Shown piece by piece: positions 53,603-63,348 of a stretch of DNA of 64,000 nt. The number at the start of each line of letters is the position of its first letter. Position 1 is the stretch's first letter. Origin of the DNA: Saccharophagus sp. K07 (lineage in GTDB: Bacteria > Pseudomonadota > Gammaproteobacteria > Pseudomonadales > Cellvibrionaceae); the NCBI RefSeq assembly GCF_014336955.1, contig NZ_QRAI01000003.1:186001-250000 (forward strand). Reading direction: 5' to 3'. The position numbers and the translations under genes are program-made. Under the pieces are notes generated by a model, which was not told where the DNA came from, made no database searches, and worked only from the letters and a program-made list of their open reading frames with translations.

Positions 53603-54304
53603 ATGAAAACTATTTCTTTTTCACACCAGGATGGGATGACCCTTGTCGGCTTGCTGATCGGTTTATTGATTTCCGTGCTTTGTATGCTGGGTAGTTTGAC
53701 GCTGTACAAAAATCTGATTCAGGTCGCCACCGAAAGCAAGCTCGACTCCAATCACGACGGTCAACTGGCCAGTGCCATGCTGACCGTGCAACTGGAAGTG
53801 CAAAGTGCGGGGTTTGGTATTGATAACGCATCTCTCAACCATATAGTGATCAATGAGCCAGAAACGGGAAAACGTCAATTATTGTGGAGATTTAGTACCG
53901 ATAGCGGATCGACTTATCAATGCCGCGGCCTTCACGAAGAGGAGGACACCAACGGCGGTGTATTTCGCGTATTAAAACTCGTCAAAGTCGACAGCGGCTG
54001 CGATGGCGTTACGGCTTTAGACAGTTTGACCTGGCAGACTGCAAATCCTATTGCGGTGCTGGGCCGCTGGCGCATCTTGGACGGTGATGGTCTCGATAAT
54101 TACATAGATACCTACTCCAATATGTTTGGTTATGGCTTGACTCAAGAACCTTGCAATCCCTACGGCGCACTCAGCGATGCAACCGAAGATCGTGTTGTAT
54201 TAACCGTAACAGCTCCCGGTAGTGCATTTCTGCAGGGCGCAGCAGATATGACTGCCAACGAATATAAATACTGTTTACCCAATATTTATCCGGCGTCTCC
54301 GTGA
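53603..54304 (+). CDS. pilW: Minor pilin PilW-like
   Basis: 233 residues. Prepilin site HQDG^MTLVGLLIGLLISVL. Gly replaces the usual Glu at +5, a trait normally of tip subunits that do not need to pair with a preceding subunit. The large head has four cysteines. It sits between pilV and the PilX-like gene, as in minor pilin operons of Pseudomonas (fimU-pilV-pilW-pilX-pilY1-pilE). Confidence 0.78.
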   Translation: MKTISFSHQDGMTLVGLLIGLLISVLCMLGSLTLYKNLIQVATESKLDSNHDGQLASAMLTVQLEVQSAGFGIDNASLNHIVINEPETGKRQLLWRFSTDSGSTYQCRGLHEEEDTNGGVFRVLKLVKVDSGCDGVTALDSLTWQTANPIAVLGRWRILDGDGLDNYIDTYSNMFGYGLTQEPCNPYGALSDATEDRVVLTVTAPGSAFLQGAADMTANEYKYCLPNIYPASP

Positions 54305-54320
54305 TCGCTACAGGTGTTGT

Positions 54321-56513
54321 ATGAAACGTCAGTTGTTTTTTTCTAAAACTTCCCGCCCGTCTTCCCAACGGGGCATTGCAACCATTTTGATTGTGGTGCT
54401 GATTGGTGTGGCGTTGACCGCAACAGCGATTGGCATGATGCATTCCATTCGCAGCACGCAGGAAAAACATATTGCGGTGCACGCGGTAACGAATGCACAA
54501 ACCGGCGCATGGGCTGGCGTAGAAGCATTTCGCCGCTATCTCGATTCTAAAGGTGTTGAAGGATTGACTGCAGGTGTTTACCCAATCGAATTAACGGGCT
54601 ATGGCACTATGCAAGCCAAAGTCCAAAGCGTGAATCCTACGGGTACTGGTGGATATCGCATAGAAGCGACCATCGTAAATGTGCAGGATGCAGCGCACGC
54701 TTCTGCTGCGGTGGGAGTTATTTATGAGGTGACTCCTTCTTATGGGGAGTATGAATTATCAGGGCCACTGAATTTTAATGACGACTTGGAATTGACTAGC
54801 CGGTTGGTGCTCGATAAGCCCTTGACGATTAATGTTAAAGGCGATGTGAAAATCGCCAATGCCAATATCTCGAATTTGCAAGGCATCAATGCTACGGGCT
54901 CTGTCACTGTGGTATCCAATAATGCAGTACAACTCGGGACCATCCATGCAAATGGCGATGTCAAGTTAAGTGGTACTGATGCGACTGCTACGGAGATTAA
55001 AGCCCAAGGAAAAGTAACGCTTCAAAATACCGCGAAAGCGCCTCTGATTTCTGCTAATGGCGATGTCTTTCATAATGCCAGCACCAATACCATGAGCATG
55101 CGCAGCCGATCCGACATAACAGTAGATAATAGCGGCAACCATGATTTTGTTAGTGCAGGCGGCGGCGTGACCATTAACTCGACTTACAAAGGCACCATTA
55201 CAGATCTCTGGTCTGTCCGCACAATCATCAACAAATCCAAAAATGCAACTTTGGTCACGGCTTCCGGAGAAGCAACTTTTGATTGTGAGAACAAAGAATG
55301 GAACGGATTTACCAAAATTGCCGTTAACGGCACTATAGATAGTGCCTGTACCAAGCTACTGCCCCCACTGGAGCCAGGACAAACCGTTATTCAGAATGCG
55401 GGAGTCAAGGTGGACGTCATGAATCCAGTCTCGTCCTTCACTATGCCTACCCTGGCCGTTGACGTTTATCCTTTTAGAGCAGAAGCCAATTACGTGGTGA
55501 GCTATGTCGAAGGAAAAATAAAGGTGCGGGTAAGCAATATCAATGGCTTGGAAGATGGAATTTACTACGTAGCAAATGGACACAAAATTTGCCGCGAATT
55601 AAAGTCAAACGGCGATTGTAATGATGATACACCAACCGATAAGTATGTATGCCTTGGGCAAAGCCCAAGTGAGGCGTGCCTCACTTATTCATTCAAAAGC
55701 TTTACAGTGGCAGAGAACGCCTCAGCCTCTATCTCCTATCAAGATTTGACTACTGGCACTCATCCATCAAAAGGATATTTTGAGGTCCAAGGCGCTGGCA
55801 TAGCTCCTGGAATATGGTGGTTTGACGGCAGTTTGATTTTCAGCAATGGTTATAATAACGGCACAATTTTGGCGACTGGCAATATCGCCACCAGCAATCA
55901 CTACCGAGGTGCTGCCGTAAACTATGGCGCAGAGCCGGTTATTTATTCCGATTCAGTCAGAGACGAGACTAAAAGGACAACTCCTTACGAGGAGATTTGC
56001 GAAGTCATTGGAACCGGCTTGAATAACAACGAAATGGGCCATCACCTCGCTACTTATAAAAACAGATTCAAAGACCAGTTTCCAACCAATTTATGCAATA
56101 AAACAGATGGCGTTTATATTCCCCATAAACTCGGCAATATTGCCTTAGCAGCTGGCGGTGTGCGGCCGTCAGATAACGAGCTGGGTGGTGACGACATCAC
56201 TTACAGTGGTGGTGATATCTATATTAAAAACAACTCCAATATATTTGGAATTGTCCTGGCTGGGGGATATCTCTCCGTAAGGAACAATGTCGCTATTACG
56301 GGTTATGTTTCCGCCTCTGTGCAGGGGCCAGCGCGAACAGACGGAGCTGTTAAAAATATCACTGACGGTGATATCAAAATCTATACCGACTCAGAAACCG
56401 AATGGTATTCACCAAAAACAGTACCTTGGATGGGCGCAGATCCTTGCCAAGTAGGTTGCGGCACTCCGCTTCCCGGTTCGGGTGCCAAACTGCTCTGGTC
56501 GAGATATTTGTAA
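54321..56513 (+). CDS. Giant PilX-like minor pilin with repetitive extracellular region
   Basis: 730 residues, against about 170-200 for ordinary PilX. The N-terminus is PilX-like: QRG^IATILIVVLIGVALTATA, followed by the stalk (HSIRSTQEKHIAVHAVTNAQ). From about residue 150 to 330 short beta repeats of bactofilin/beta-solenoid type appear (INVKGDVKIANANISNLQGI; GTIHANGDVKLSG; KAQGKVTLQNTAKAPLISAN). A second such block is near 640-680 (DIYIKNNSNIFGIVLAGGYL). Cysteines cluster in the second half (KICREL, GDCNDD, VCLGQSPSEACLT, DPCQVGCGTP). Probably a tip adhesin fused to a minor pilin; no pilY1 gene follows. ATG at 54321. Confidence 0.75.
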   Translation: MKRQLFFSKTSRPSSQRGIATILIVVLIGVALTATAIGMMHSIRSTQEKHIAVHAVTNAQTGAWAGVEAFRRYLDSKGVEGLTAGVYPIELTGYGTMQAKVQSVNPTGTGGYRIEATIVNVQDAAHASAAVGVIYEVTPSYGEYELSGPLNFNDDLELTSRLVLDKPLTINVKGDVKIANANISNLQGINATGSVTVVSNNAVQLGTIHANGDVKLSGTDATATEIKAQGKVTLQNTAKAPLISANGDVFHNASTNTMSMRSRSDITVDNSGNHDFVSAGGGVTINSTYKGTITDLWSVRTIINKSKNATLVTASGEATFDCENKEWNGFTKIAVNGTIDSACTKLLPPLEPGQTVIQNAGVKVDVMNPVSSFTMPTLAVDVYPFRAEANYVVSYVEGKIKVRVSNINGLEDGIYYVANGHKICRELKSNGDCNDDTPTDKYVCLGQSPSEACLTYSFKSFTVAENASASISYQDLTTGTHPSKGYFEVQGAGIAPGIWWFDGSLIFSNGYNNGTILATGNIATSNHYRGAAVNYGAEPVIYSDSVRDETKRTTPYEEICEVIGTGLNNNEMGHHLATYKNRFKDQFPTNLCNKTDGVYIPHKLGNIALAAGGVRPSDNELGGDDITYSGGDIYIKNNSNIFGIVLAGGYLSVRNNVAITGYVSASVQGPARTDGAVKNITDGDIKIYTDSETEWYSPKTVPWMGADPCQVGCGTPLPGSGAKLLWSRYL

Positions 56514-56526
56514 AATACGGCCCAAT

Positions 56527-56552
56527 AAAAAAGCCCCTTACGGGGCTTTTTT
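56527..56552. terminator. Bidirectional terminator after the pilin operon
   Basis: AAAAAAGCCCC / GGGGCTTTTTT with a TTAC loop, located between the pilin operon and the convergent SapC-family gene; it has T runs in both directions. Confidence 0.92.
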
Positions 56553-56567
56553 ATTGCTCAATGCAGA

Positions 56568-57305
56568 TTACGCATTAGCAGAATTTTGTTGACCTACCCG
56601 GGCAATTGTTTTGCGCAGATTACCCAGTGAACTCAAATGCAAATAAATCATTTCCAGTTCGTCGGTTTGCGCAAGCTCGGCCAATTTTTCCGCGCTGAGT
56701 TTTTTCAGTTTGTCGCGGTTGACGACAAAAAATCCGCTCAGCGAACCTTCCCGACCGTCAGCTGCTTTGTACTGTGCACTCATAGGTTCAAGCAAATCCA
56801 GCTCTTCCAGTTTTTTGCAAAACGCTTGGGTGCGCAGGAAGTGACCTTGATACTCTTGCAAAAACTCCACGACTTTTTTCAGGTACGGAGAATTTTCGCC
56901 GCTTTCAGTAAACAGACGCTCCCCTTCGCCATTTTGACTGCACCCTTTGTATTCTTCGTCAATACACAGTGTCAGGGTTTTGCCTTCGTCAGAGGTGGAA
57001 AAAATAAAAGGATAGCGGCGGATAAACGCAGGCAAATAGGTCGCGTCCCACTTTCCTTCGGCAGTGACATAGAGATTTTCGCCGACACGAACGCCCATCA
57101 CAGCGATCGGCAGCACTCCGTCATTGTTTTTCGCGAAAACGATAGTGAATTCGTGGCAGGCACTGGGAAACTCAATGGCGTTAAGCGGCACTGAGTGGAT
57201 GTTCTTTGCAAACTCAAACGTATTGGAACCAACGATCGACCAATCCGCATGGCGGACTTTGTTGACGGGCGTGACGTTTTTATAAAACAAAGCGGCTGTG
57301 GACAT
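56568..57305 (-). CDS. SapC-family protein
   Basis: 245 residues. Matches the SapC-like family by FPSACHEFTIVFAKNNDGVL near residue 45, the segment YLPAFIRRYPFIFS near residue 90, and LCIDEEYKGC. Cytoplasmic, with no signal peptide. Members often lie near TonB receptors or secretion genes, but the function is unknown. The ATG at 57305 has GGAG upstream; the longer open frame is not conserved. Convergent with the pilin operon and divergent from cyaA. Confidence 0.85.
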   Translation of the reverse strand: MSTAALFYKNVTPVNKVRHADWSIVGSNTFEFAKNIHSVPLNAIEFPSACHEFTIVFAKNNDGVLPIAVMGVRVGENLYVTAEGKWDATYLPAFIRRYPFIFSTSDEGKTLTLCIDEEYKGCSQNGEGERLFTESGENSPYLKKVVEFLQEYQGHFLRTQAFCKKLEELDLLEPMSAQYKAADGREGSLSGFFVVNRDKLKKLSAEKLAELAQTDELEMIYLHLSSLGNLRKTIARVGQQNSANA

Positions 57306-57713
57306 TTTGCATCTCCGTCTTTTATCTATTGTAATCACCAGCGGGCTTGGCCCAACGGAATCAACCGTACAAGTGCGCCAGTTAAAGCCTCACTTTAAGG
57401 TCCCGTAAGGTATCACTGTCTTTTTCGCCTGTCCTGCAAAAAATGCGACACGCATCCTTTTTGCGATTGGTCTTGTTTAGCATTGCGTTAATTTTGATCA
57501 AATCGATTGTTAACTAAAGTCAATAGGCAATCGATGTGTGTTATTAATCGCCAGACCTCTAGATCAGTTTCTCCTATGCCTGCCTAAGCCACGGCACGGC
57601 TCGTGACCCACTGCTACTATCAAACCTGGACGTGTTCACAAAACCAGATACGTTCACGTGTTTCGAGTGCGGCCTGCCGCGCACAGAATCCCTGACGAAA
57701 TCGAGCGACCCCT
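57306..57713. other. Intergenic region between SapC gene and cyaA
   Basis: About 400 bases with the two divergent promoters. No CRP-type palindrome, hairpin or small gene could be supported. Confidence 0.45.
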
Positions 57714-60575
57714 ATGTCATTTCACCAAGCGGTGGAACGCAATACTTCTGTGGGCCATGATTCCCCTGCAACGCATACAGGACGCAATGGCTCAATGGAG
57801 CATGACGTAGAACGCCAAAGCCCTGCTTCGGTGCGCAAGCGATTTCTGCAAATCAATCACGATCGTCTGCGGCGCACGCGTATTGCACTCGACCACCAGC
57901 AAGACGTTTTTCTGGGCGCTTTGCCCCTCCTGTTTCATTGCAACCACCCCATGTTGCCCGGCTTCGTCAGCCACAATACGCCTGCTGGAATCAGCGGATT
58001 TAAACCCGGAAGAAGTGATATTCATTATGGCAAAGCCATAGCGCGCAGCTTTTTCCTGAGTAGTCAGTACTCAGGTGAGGATATCTGGTCCATTTTTATG
58101 ATGGGCAGCGTTGGAACGCTGGCGCAAAGCAGCCACAGCGATTTCGACATTTGGCTGTGCCACCGCCCCGGCCTGTCCCGCACGGCATTGGCGGAGCTGG
58201 AGCAAAAATGTCAGCGCATCAGTAAATGGGCAAAAACCTTACGCCTGGATGTACATATCTTTTTGATGGACTGCGAGGCATTCCGTGCCGGTCAGCTGGC
58301 TTGCCTGGACTCGGAATCCAGCGGCAGCGCCCAGCGCTTGTTGCTGTTGGACGAGTTTTATCGCACCGCCCTGCATATTGCCGGACGCCATCCTCTCTGG
58401 TGGTTCGTGCCGGCATCGCATGAAGTCGACTACAACGCGGAATCCCACGAGCTGGTCAACAAACGGTTTATCCGCCCCAACTCGGTGATCGACTTCGGCC
58501 CGGTTGCGCCAATTCCAGATGGTGAGTTCATCGGCGCCGGTATCTGGCAGCTGTATAAAGCGATCTCGTCGCCCTACAAATCGGTGCTCAAATTATTGCT
58601 GTTGGAATCCTACGTTCACGACTACCCCAACATCACGCCCCTCGCGCTGGAATACAAACAGCATTTGTATCAAGGGGATCTGCATATCAATGAGCTCGAC
58701 CCCTACGTTTTGATTTACCGGCGTATCGAACGCTATTTGACCCAGCTGGGGGATATGAACCGGCTGGATCTTGTACGCCGGTGTCTGTACTTCAAAGTCA
58801 ACAAGCCGCTTTCCCGCGCGTCCACGCCGCGCAACAAATCCTGGCAACATGAATTAATGGAAACCTTGGTCGCGGACTGGGGCTGGACCCCCGACTATAT
58901 GCGCATGCTCGATCAACGCGGCGAATGGAAGACCCTGCGGGTAAAGGAAGAGCGCAACCAGCTGGTGCAAGCTCTTAATAGCAGCTATGGCATGCTGCTC
59001 GACTTCGCCCAGCGCAGTCGCGCAGCACGCGCGATTTCAGCCGATGAATTAAATGAACTCGGACGTAAACTTCAGGCTTCCTTTGAACGCCGCCCCGGCA
59101 AACTGGATTGGATCAATCCAGGAATATCCAAAGATCTGAGTGAACCCGCGCTGGCTCTGGTCGAGCAGCGCGCGGAAAACGAACCACCCGTCTGGCAGCT
59201 TCACGCCTGGGAAGGCGAACAACAGGTATTGCTGCGGCAAAGTCAAAGTCCGGTGGAACTTCTGTTCTGGAGTTACCTGAACGGTATTGCGGCTGGACAT
59301 GTGCGCCTGGATGCCAGCCGAGCTCCTTCCGCCAGAGAGAGCCAATTACGCCGCACGCTTGTGCGCCTGCGCCAATGGCTGCCGTTACCCATGGCAGCGC
59401 CGAGCCGCGACGCCTTTAAACGTCCCGCAGCTCCGACCCATGTGTTGTTGCTCCTGAACGTCGCCGCGGAAACACCGTCGCCCTATGGTACTCACGTGCA
59501 TCGCCTGAGCAGCAACAGCGACCCCCTATGTTATGGCGCGCTGGAAGAAAATCTGGTTGCCAGTGTCGATCTGGTCGTGCGCAACTCCTGGCAGGAGATC
59601 ACCTGCGAGCGTTTCGAAGGCAGCAATGCTTTGATCCAGGCGCTCCACGCCTACGTCGCCCTGTGCCTACCTGGAACTCACCAGTCACCACCAAAGTGGG
59701 AAATCGACTGCCTGGGTACCACCCAAACCGCTTTAATCGCCCATAGAGTCCGCCATTGGTTTCACGACGTGTGTGCCTGTTATTACGGCGGCAAGCCACC
59801 TACCGCCCGTTACGTGTTCTGTCTTGGCCCGCGTTATTACAGCTTGCAATTTCAGGGCGCCAAACTGGTTGTGCTCAACCACAAAGATCCTGCGCAGTTA
59901 ATGCAATACCTCGGTGAAGGTCAAAGCCGTTACAGCCCGATAGTGGTCGACAGCGCCGCTTTGCATGATCACCCATTAAAAGCGCTTGCGCGGCGCGTTT
60001 CCGGCAATGCGATCCAAGTGTTCTTCCAACGCCAACAAGGTTTTATCGATATTTATGTATCCGACGAACGCGGCTCGCTGGTGCAGTTCATGGCAGAAAA
60101 TGCATCTGCACGCGATCTGTTGAGTAACTTGCATGTTTTTTTTCGCAAAGCACTGCGACGCTGCACCAAAGCTCTCAACGTGGATTTTGGTGTTCACCCA
60201 ATCGAATTTTATGAACTGCACCAAGAACCGGGACGCCATTGGTCAGTGATTCCCAGACTTATCCCACCCCAACCAGGACGACTCGATCTGCGGGCACGGG
60301 TTGTCTGTAACGATCAAGGCCAATTTGAATACGACCTTTATTGCGAACAACAGCTATTCGCATGGGAGCAGTTTAAACACGACGTTTTTTATGCAGCGGC
60401 ACAATATTTATTGCACCATCTTGGTGAAAGCGATAATTACTTGATCAGCGATTTAGATCTCGACGCCTGCCGCGAACAGCTCAGTTCCAAGAGAGAATTG
60501 CAGGTTAGTCATTATCTCCGCGCCAAAATCGATTTAGAGCGCCAATTACTCGCTGCGTCCCGCACTCTCCTTTAA
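57714..60575 (+). CDS. cyaA: Class I adenylate cyclase
   Basis: Makes cAMP from ATP in the cytoplasm; with CRP it controls carbon use in gammaproteobacteria. 953 residues, longer than E. coli CyaA (848). The catalytic nucleotidyltransferase motif MMGSVGTLAQSSHSDFDIWL lies near residue 128; further class I blocks include LLLLESYVHDYP and CLYFKVNKPLS. The C-terminal half is the regulatory region (FCLGPRYYSLQFQGAKLVVL). The ATG at 57714 gives about 27 residues before the next Met; a start at 57795 (MEHDVERQS) is possible. No operon partner is evident. Confidence 0.92.
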   Translation: MSFHQAVERNTSVGHDSPATHTGRNGSMEHDVERQSPASVRKRFLQINHDRLRRTRIALDHQQDVFLGALPLLFHCNHPMLPGFVSHNTPAGISGFKPGRSDIHYGKAIARSFFLSSQYSGEDIWSIFMMGSVGTLAQSSHSDFDIWLCHRPGLSRTALAELEQKCQRISKWAKTLRLDVHIFLMDCEAFRAGQLACLDSESSGSAQRLLLLDEFYRTALHIAGRHPLWWFVPASHEVDYNAESHELVNKRFIRPNSVIDFGPVAPIPDGEFIGAGIWQLYKAISSPYKSVLKLLLLESYVHDYPNITPLALEYKQHLYQGDLHINELDPYVLIYRRIERYLTQLGDMNRLDLVRRCLYFKVNKPLSRASTPRNKSWQHELMETLVADWGWTPDYMRMLDQRGEWKTLRVKEERNQLVQALNSSYGMLLDFAQRSRAARAISADELNELGRKLQASFERRPGKLDWINPGISKDLSEPALALVEQRAENEPPVWQLHAWEGEQQVLLRQSQSPVELLFWSYLNGIAAGHVRLDASRAPSARESQLRRTLVRLRQWLPLPMAAPSRDAFKRPAAPTHVLLLLNVAAETPSPYGTHVHRLSSNSDPLCYGALEENLVASVDLVVRNSWQEITCERFEGSNALIQALHAYVALCLPGTHQSPPKWEIDCLGTTQTALIAHRVRHWFHDVCACYYGGKPPTARYVFCLGPRYYSLQFQGAKLVVLNHKDPAQLMQYLGEGQSRYSPIVVDSAALHDHPLKALARRVSGNAIQVFFQRQQGFIDIYVSDERGSLVQFMAENASARDLLSNLHVFFRKALRRCTKALNVDFGVHPIEFYELHQEPGRHWSVIPRLIPPQPGRLDLRARVVCNDQGQFEYDLYCEQQLFAWEQFKHDVFYAAAQYLLHHLGESDNYLISDLDLDACREQLSSKRELQVSHYLRAKIDLERQLLAASRTLL

Positions 60576-60683
60576 ATATTCTTACAAATTCGCTCCGCAG
60601 CTCTGCTAAAATCCGCGGCGTTTCCTGGTGGCGCCCGGAAGAAAAGGGAGGGTGCGTAGTCACATGCTGTGCATAGTTTTGCA

Positions 60684-61394
60684 ATGAAAATTTACGTCCT
60701 GAGTTTGGCAAGCGACACGGAGAGGCGCGCGCGCTTAGTCGCGCAATTGCGTGCCCTCGGTTTGGATTTCGAGATTTTTAATGCCGTGGACGGCCGCAAT
60801 GGACTGCCGGAGGAATATTACAGGCGGGTCGATTTTGTAAAAGCCGCTGCTCGCCTCGGCAGAAGATTGGGAAATGGCGAAGCCGCTTGCGCCATTTCTC
60901 ACGCTTTAATCTACGAAAGAATTTTATCTGAAGGTCATCCCTACGCTTTGATCCTGGAAGACGACGTTCAGGTAGACCAAAACCTCTTGCGGCTAATATC
61001 AAGCGAAGCCTATACCCGCTACGACCTGCTTCTGCTAAACCATCGCTTCAGTTATGTGTGGCGCTTTTCGGAACGTCCGCTGTTCGGCCATTTCAAAACC
61101 TACCGCCTGTTACTGCCCTGCTGGATGACTGCCGCCTATGTTGTATCGCGGCGAGGTGCCGAGTATCTACTGCAGCACTCCCGTCCCATCGACCACACCG
61201 CAGATTGGCCGGGTGACATTACAGAGATTGGCGCACGCGTATGCGTCCCCATGTTGGTGCAGCACCCGGAGGAAACCAAACTCAAGTCCAACCTGTCGTG
61301 TGAGCGGCATAAAGTCATTGACCGCTTGCGCTTTTTCAAACGCTTTTACTGGCGCCGGTGGGTGAGAAAGCGCCTGAGTACGCGCATCGCGTGA
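60684..61394 (+). CDS. GT25-family glycosyltransferase (LPS type)
   Basis: 236 residues. Typical GT25 order: KIYVLSLASDTERRARL at the N-terminus, NAVDGRNGLP, GEAACAISHALIYERIL near residue 70, and the acidic motif LILEDDVQV near residue 100. Transfers a sugar (galactose in characterised members) to the lipopolysaccharide core. The ATG at 60684 was chosen; the frame extends five codons up to a GTG. First of three glycosyltransferase genes on this strand; together they probably build a surface glycan. Confidence 0.88.
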   Translation: MKIYVLSLASDTERRARLVAQLRALGLDFEIFNAVDGRNGLPEEYYRRVDFVKAAARLGRRLGNGEAACAISHALIYERILSEGHPYALILEDDVQVDQNLLRLISSEAYTRYDLLLLNHRFSYVWRFSERPLFGHFKTYRLLLPCWMTAAYVVSRRGAEYLLQHSRPIDHTADWPGDITEIGARVCVPMLVQHPEETKLKSNLSCERHKVIDRLRFFKRFYWRRWVRKRLSTRIA

Positions 61395-61467
61395 TCTTGA
61401 GTTGCGCGGGGCACATCCCTACAATCAGCGCCTTCATATTTAGCCGTATTGCTATCATGAGGCCAAC

Positions 61468-62373
61468 TTGATTTTTTTTCTCTTCTCTTACAATCGTGGA
61501 CCCCTGCTGAAAAACTGCGTCGAGTCCATCGAGCACTGCGCACCTGCCAATTCCACGCTCATTATTTACGATGACGACAGCAACGATCCGGAAACCCGGG
61601 AAATTCTGGCAGATATCGCCAAGCGGCACGAAGTGCGCTCCATGGGAGATAAAAAATCGAAGGACCAGCACGGCGCGCTTTATACCAATATGCAGCGCGC
61701 CATTGATTCCGTCAGCGATGATGAACTGATTTTTTTCATCCAGGACGATGCTCAGCTGATTCGCAAAATCACTGAAAACGATTTGGAATTTATCAACAAT
61801 TATTTCGCGCAAAATCCTCGGGCAGGTTTTTTAGCGCCGGTTTTCCAAAAGCGCATTACCAAACAGCGCACCCTGGATCGCTTTATCTACCACCCTGAAC
61901 TCGGTGTTTATATTTGCCATCACCGCAGTCGCATCGAAGTCGCAGGCGTTTATTACTCCGACATTTCAATTACAACCCGACAAAGACTGAGAGAAGTGGA
62001 TTGGCGTTTTATTCCGGGCGAATATCAAAATGAACTGCAGGCGAAAGATAAATTCCACGAGATGGGATATCTATACGCGCCAGTCGCCATGCAGCTTCCC
62101 AATGCACCGGCATACCGCAATAAAAAGAAAACCCTAGCATTTCAAATTGCAGAAAAGCTCAATCAGTCGGGCTTGTATAAATTCCGTTATATGACCGATG
62201 CGGACGTCGAAAAATTGAAAAACCGGCCCGCGTCGCAAGTGCCCATCGCCGAAGATTACCTGGAAACTGATCCAGTGCTGCGCAAGCCGTGGATTTTCCA
62301 CCCGCTCAAACGCTCCCGCGTTTTGCGCAAACTGGATAAATTGGAAAATTTTTTACGGAAAGCTTTTAAATAA
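61468..62373 (+). CDS. GT2-like glycosyltransferase
   Basis: 301 residues. GT-A type fold: IFFLFSYNRGPLLKNCVESI at the N-terminus, then the nucleotide-binding LIIYDDDSNDPETREIL and a second acidic motif IFFIQDDAQL near residue 90. The C-terminal third is basic with repeated Lys/Arg, suggesting membrane contact. The start is a TTG at 61468 preceded by TGAGG; there is no in-frame ATG or GTG nearby. The donor and acceptor are unknown. Confidence 0.82.
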   Translation: MIFFLFSYNRGPLLKNCVESIEHCAPANSTLIIYDDDSNDPETREILADIAKRHEVRSMGDKKSKDQHGALYTNMQRAIDSVSDDELIFFIQDDAQLIRKITENDLEFINNYFAQNPRAGFLAPVFQKRITKQRTLDRFIYHPELGVYICHHRSRIEVAGVYYSDISITTRQRLREVDWRFIPGEYQNELQAKDKFHEMGYLYAPVAMQLPNAPAYRNKKKTLAFQIAEKLNQSGLYKFRYMTDADVEKLKNRPASQVPIAEDYLETDPVLRKPWIFHPLKRSRVLRKLDKLENFLRKAFK

Positions 62374-62411
62374 TTCGATCGCGTCTTCGATCTGAGACAA
62401 AAGGCCACTTC

Positions 62412-63236
62412 ATGCAGCTCTCCGTCATTATTTCCACCTACAACTCTCCCGAATGGCTGGAGAAAGTACTGTGGGGCTACAGCTGCCAGACATTTCAGGA
62501 TTTTGAAATCATCATTGCCGATGACGGCTCCGATCAGCGCACCGTAGAGTTACTAAATCGCATGCGTGTGGAAACGGGTTTGGATATCCGCCACGTCTGG
62601 CAGCAGGACAAAGGCTTTCGCAAATGTCGAATTCTAAATAAGGCGATAACCCAGGCGCGTTACGATTATCTGGTGTTCACCGACGGCGACTGTATTCCGC
62701 GGCGCGACTTTCTTCAGGTTCACGCGGAAGAAGCGCGCCCCGGACATTACCTTTCAGGTGGTTATTTCAAGCTGCCTATGTCAACCAGCAAAGCCATTAC
62801 CAAGGACGATATTTTCAGCGGTCGCTGCTTCAGTGTCTCCTGGCTGCGCGAGCACGGTCTCAGCTTCTGGCGCAAGAGCTATAAAATCGGCCTAAATCCC
62901 AGCTGGGCAAAAGTGTTCAATCATCTAACTACCACCAAATGCAATCTGAAAGGCTCCAACGCTTCGGTATGGAAAGCGGATGCGCTTAAGGTGAACGGTT
63001 TTGACGAACGTATGCCCTGGGGTGGAGAAGATCGCGAATTTGGCGTGCGCCTCATTAATTCCGGCATCAAACCCAAACACGTCCGCTTTAATGCCATTGT
63101 GATTCACCTGGATCACAGCCGTGGCTACATCGATCCTGAACGTGTAAAAGCCAACCGGGAATTGCGTATTGCCAATGAGAAAAACAAAGTCACCACTACC
63201 GAGTTTGGTATTCGCCAGTTGGGCGATAAAGACTGA
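62412..63236 (+). CDS. GT2-family glycosyltransferase
   Basis: 274 residues. N-terminal LSVIISTYNSPEWLEKVLWG, nucleotide-binding IIADDGSDQRT, DxD motif in VFTDGDCIPRRDF near residue 95, and the acceptor/catalytic block PWGGEDREFGVRL near residue 200. It is the classic family 2 architecture, cytoplasmic face of the membrane. It follows the GT2-like gene by 38 bases. Downstream lies the IS481 remnant, so the cluster may have been cut off here. Confidence 0.9.
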   Translation: MQLSVIISTYNSPEWLEKVLWGYSCQTFQDFEIIIADDGSDQRTVELLNRMRVETGLDIRHVWQQDKGFRKCRILNKAITQARYDYLVFTDGDCIPRRDFLQVHAEEARPGHYLSGGYFKLPMSTSKAITKDDIFSGRCFSVSWLREHGLSFWRKSYKIGLNPSWAKVFNHLTTTKCNLKGSNASVWKADALKVNGFDERMPWGGEDREFGVRLINSGIKPKHVRFNAIVIHLDHSRGYIDPERVKANRELRIANEKNKVTTTEFGIRQLGDKD

Positions 63237-63296
63237 ATTCTCAGCCCTCCAATCATACGAACTGATTTGCCCTGCGTCCGAACACGCCCACATACG

Positions 63297-63328
63297 CCCT
63301 CACCTGTGCAACCGGAACATAGGTAACA
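63297..63328 (+). repeat. Left terminal inverted repeat of the IS481-type element
   Basis: 32 bases, exact inverse of 63841-63872; contains the IS481-like core CCGGAACATAGGTAACA. Confidence 0.88.
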
Positions 63329-63348
63329 CTTTAAACCGGGAACATGGG

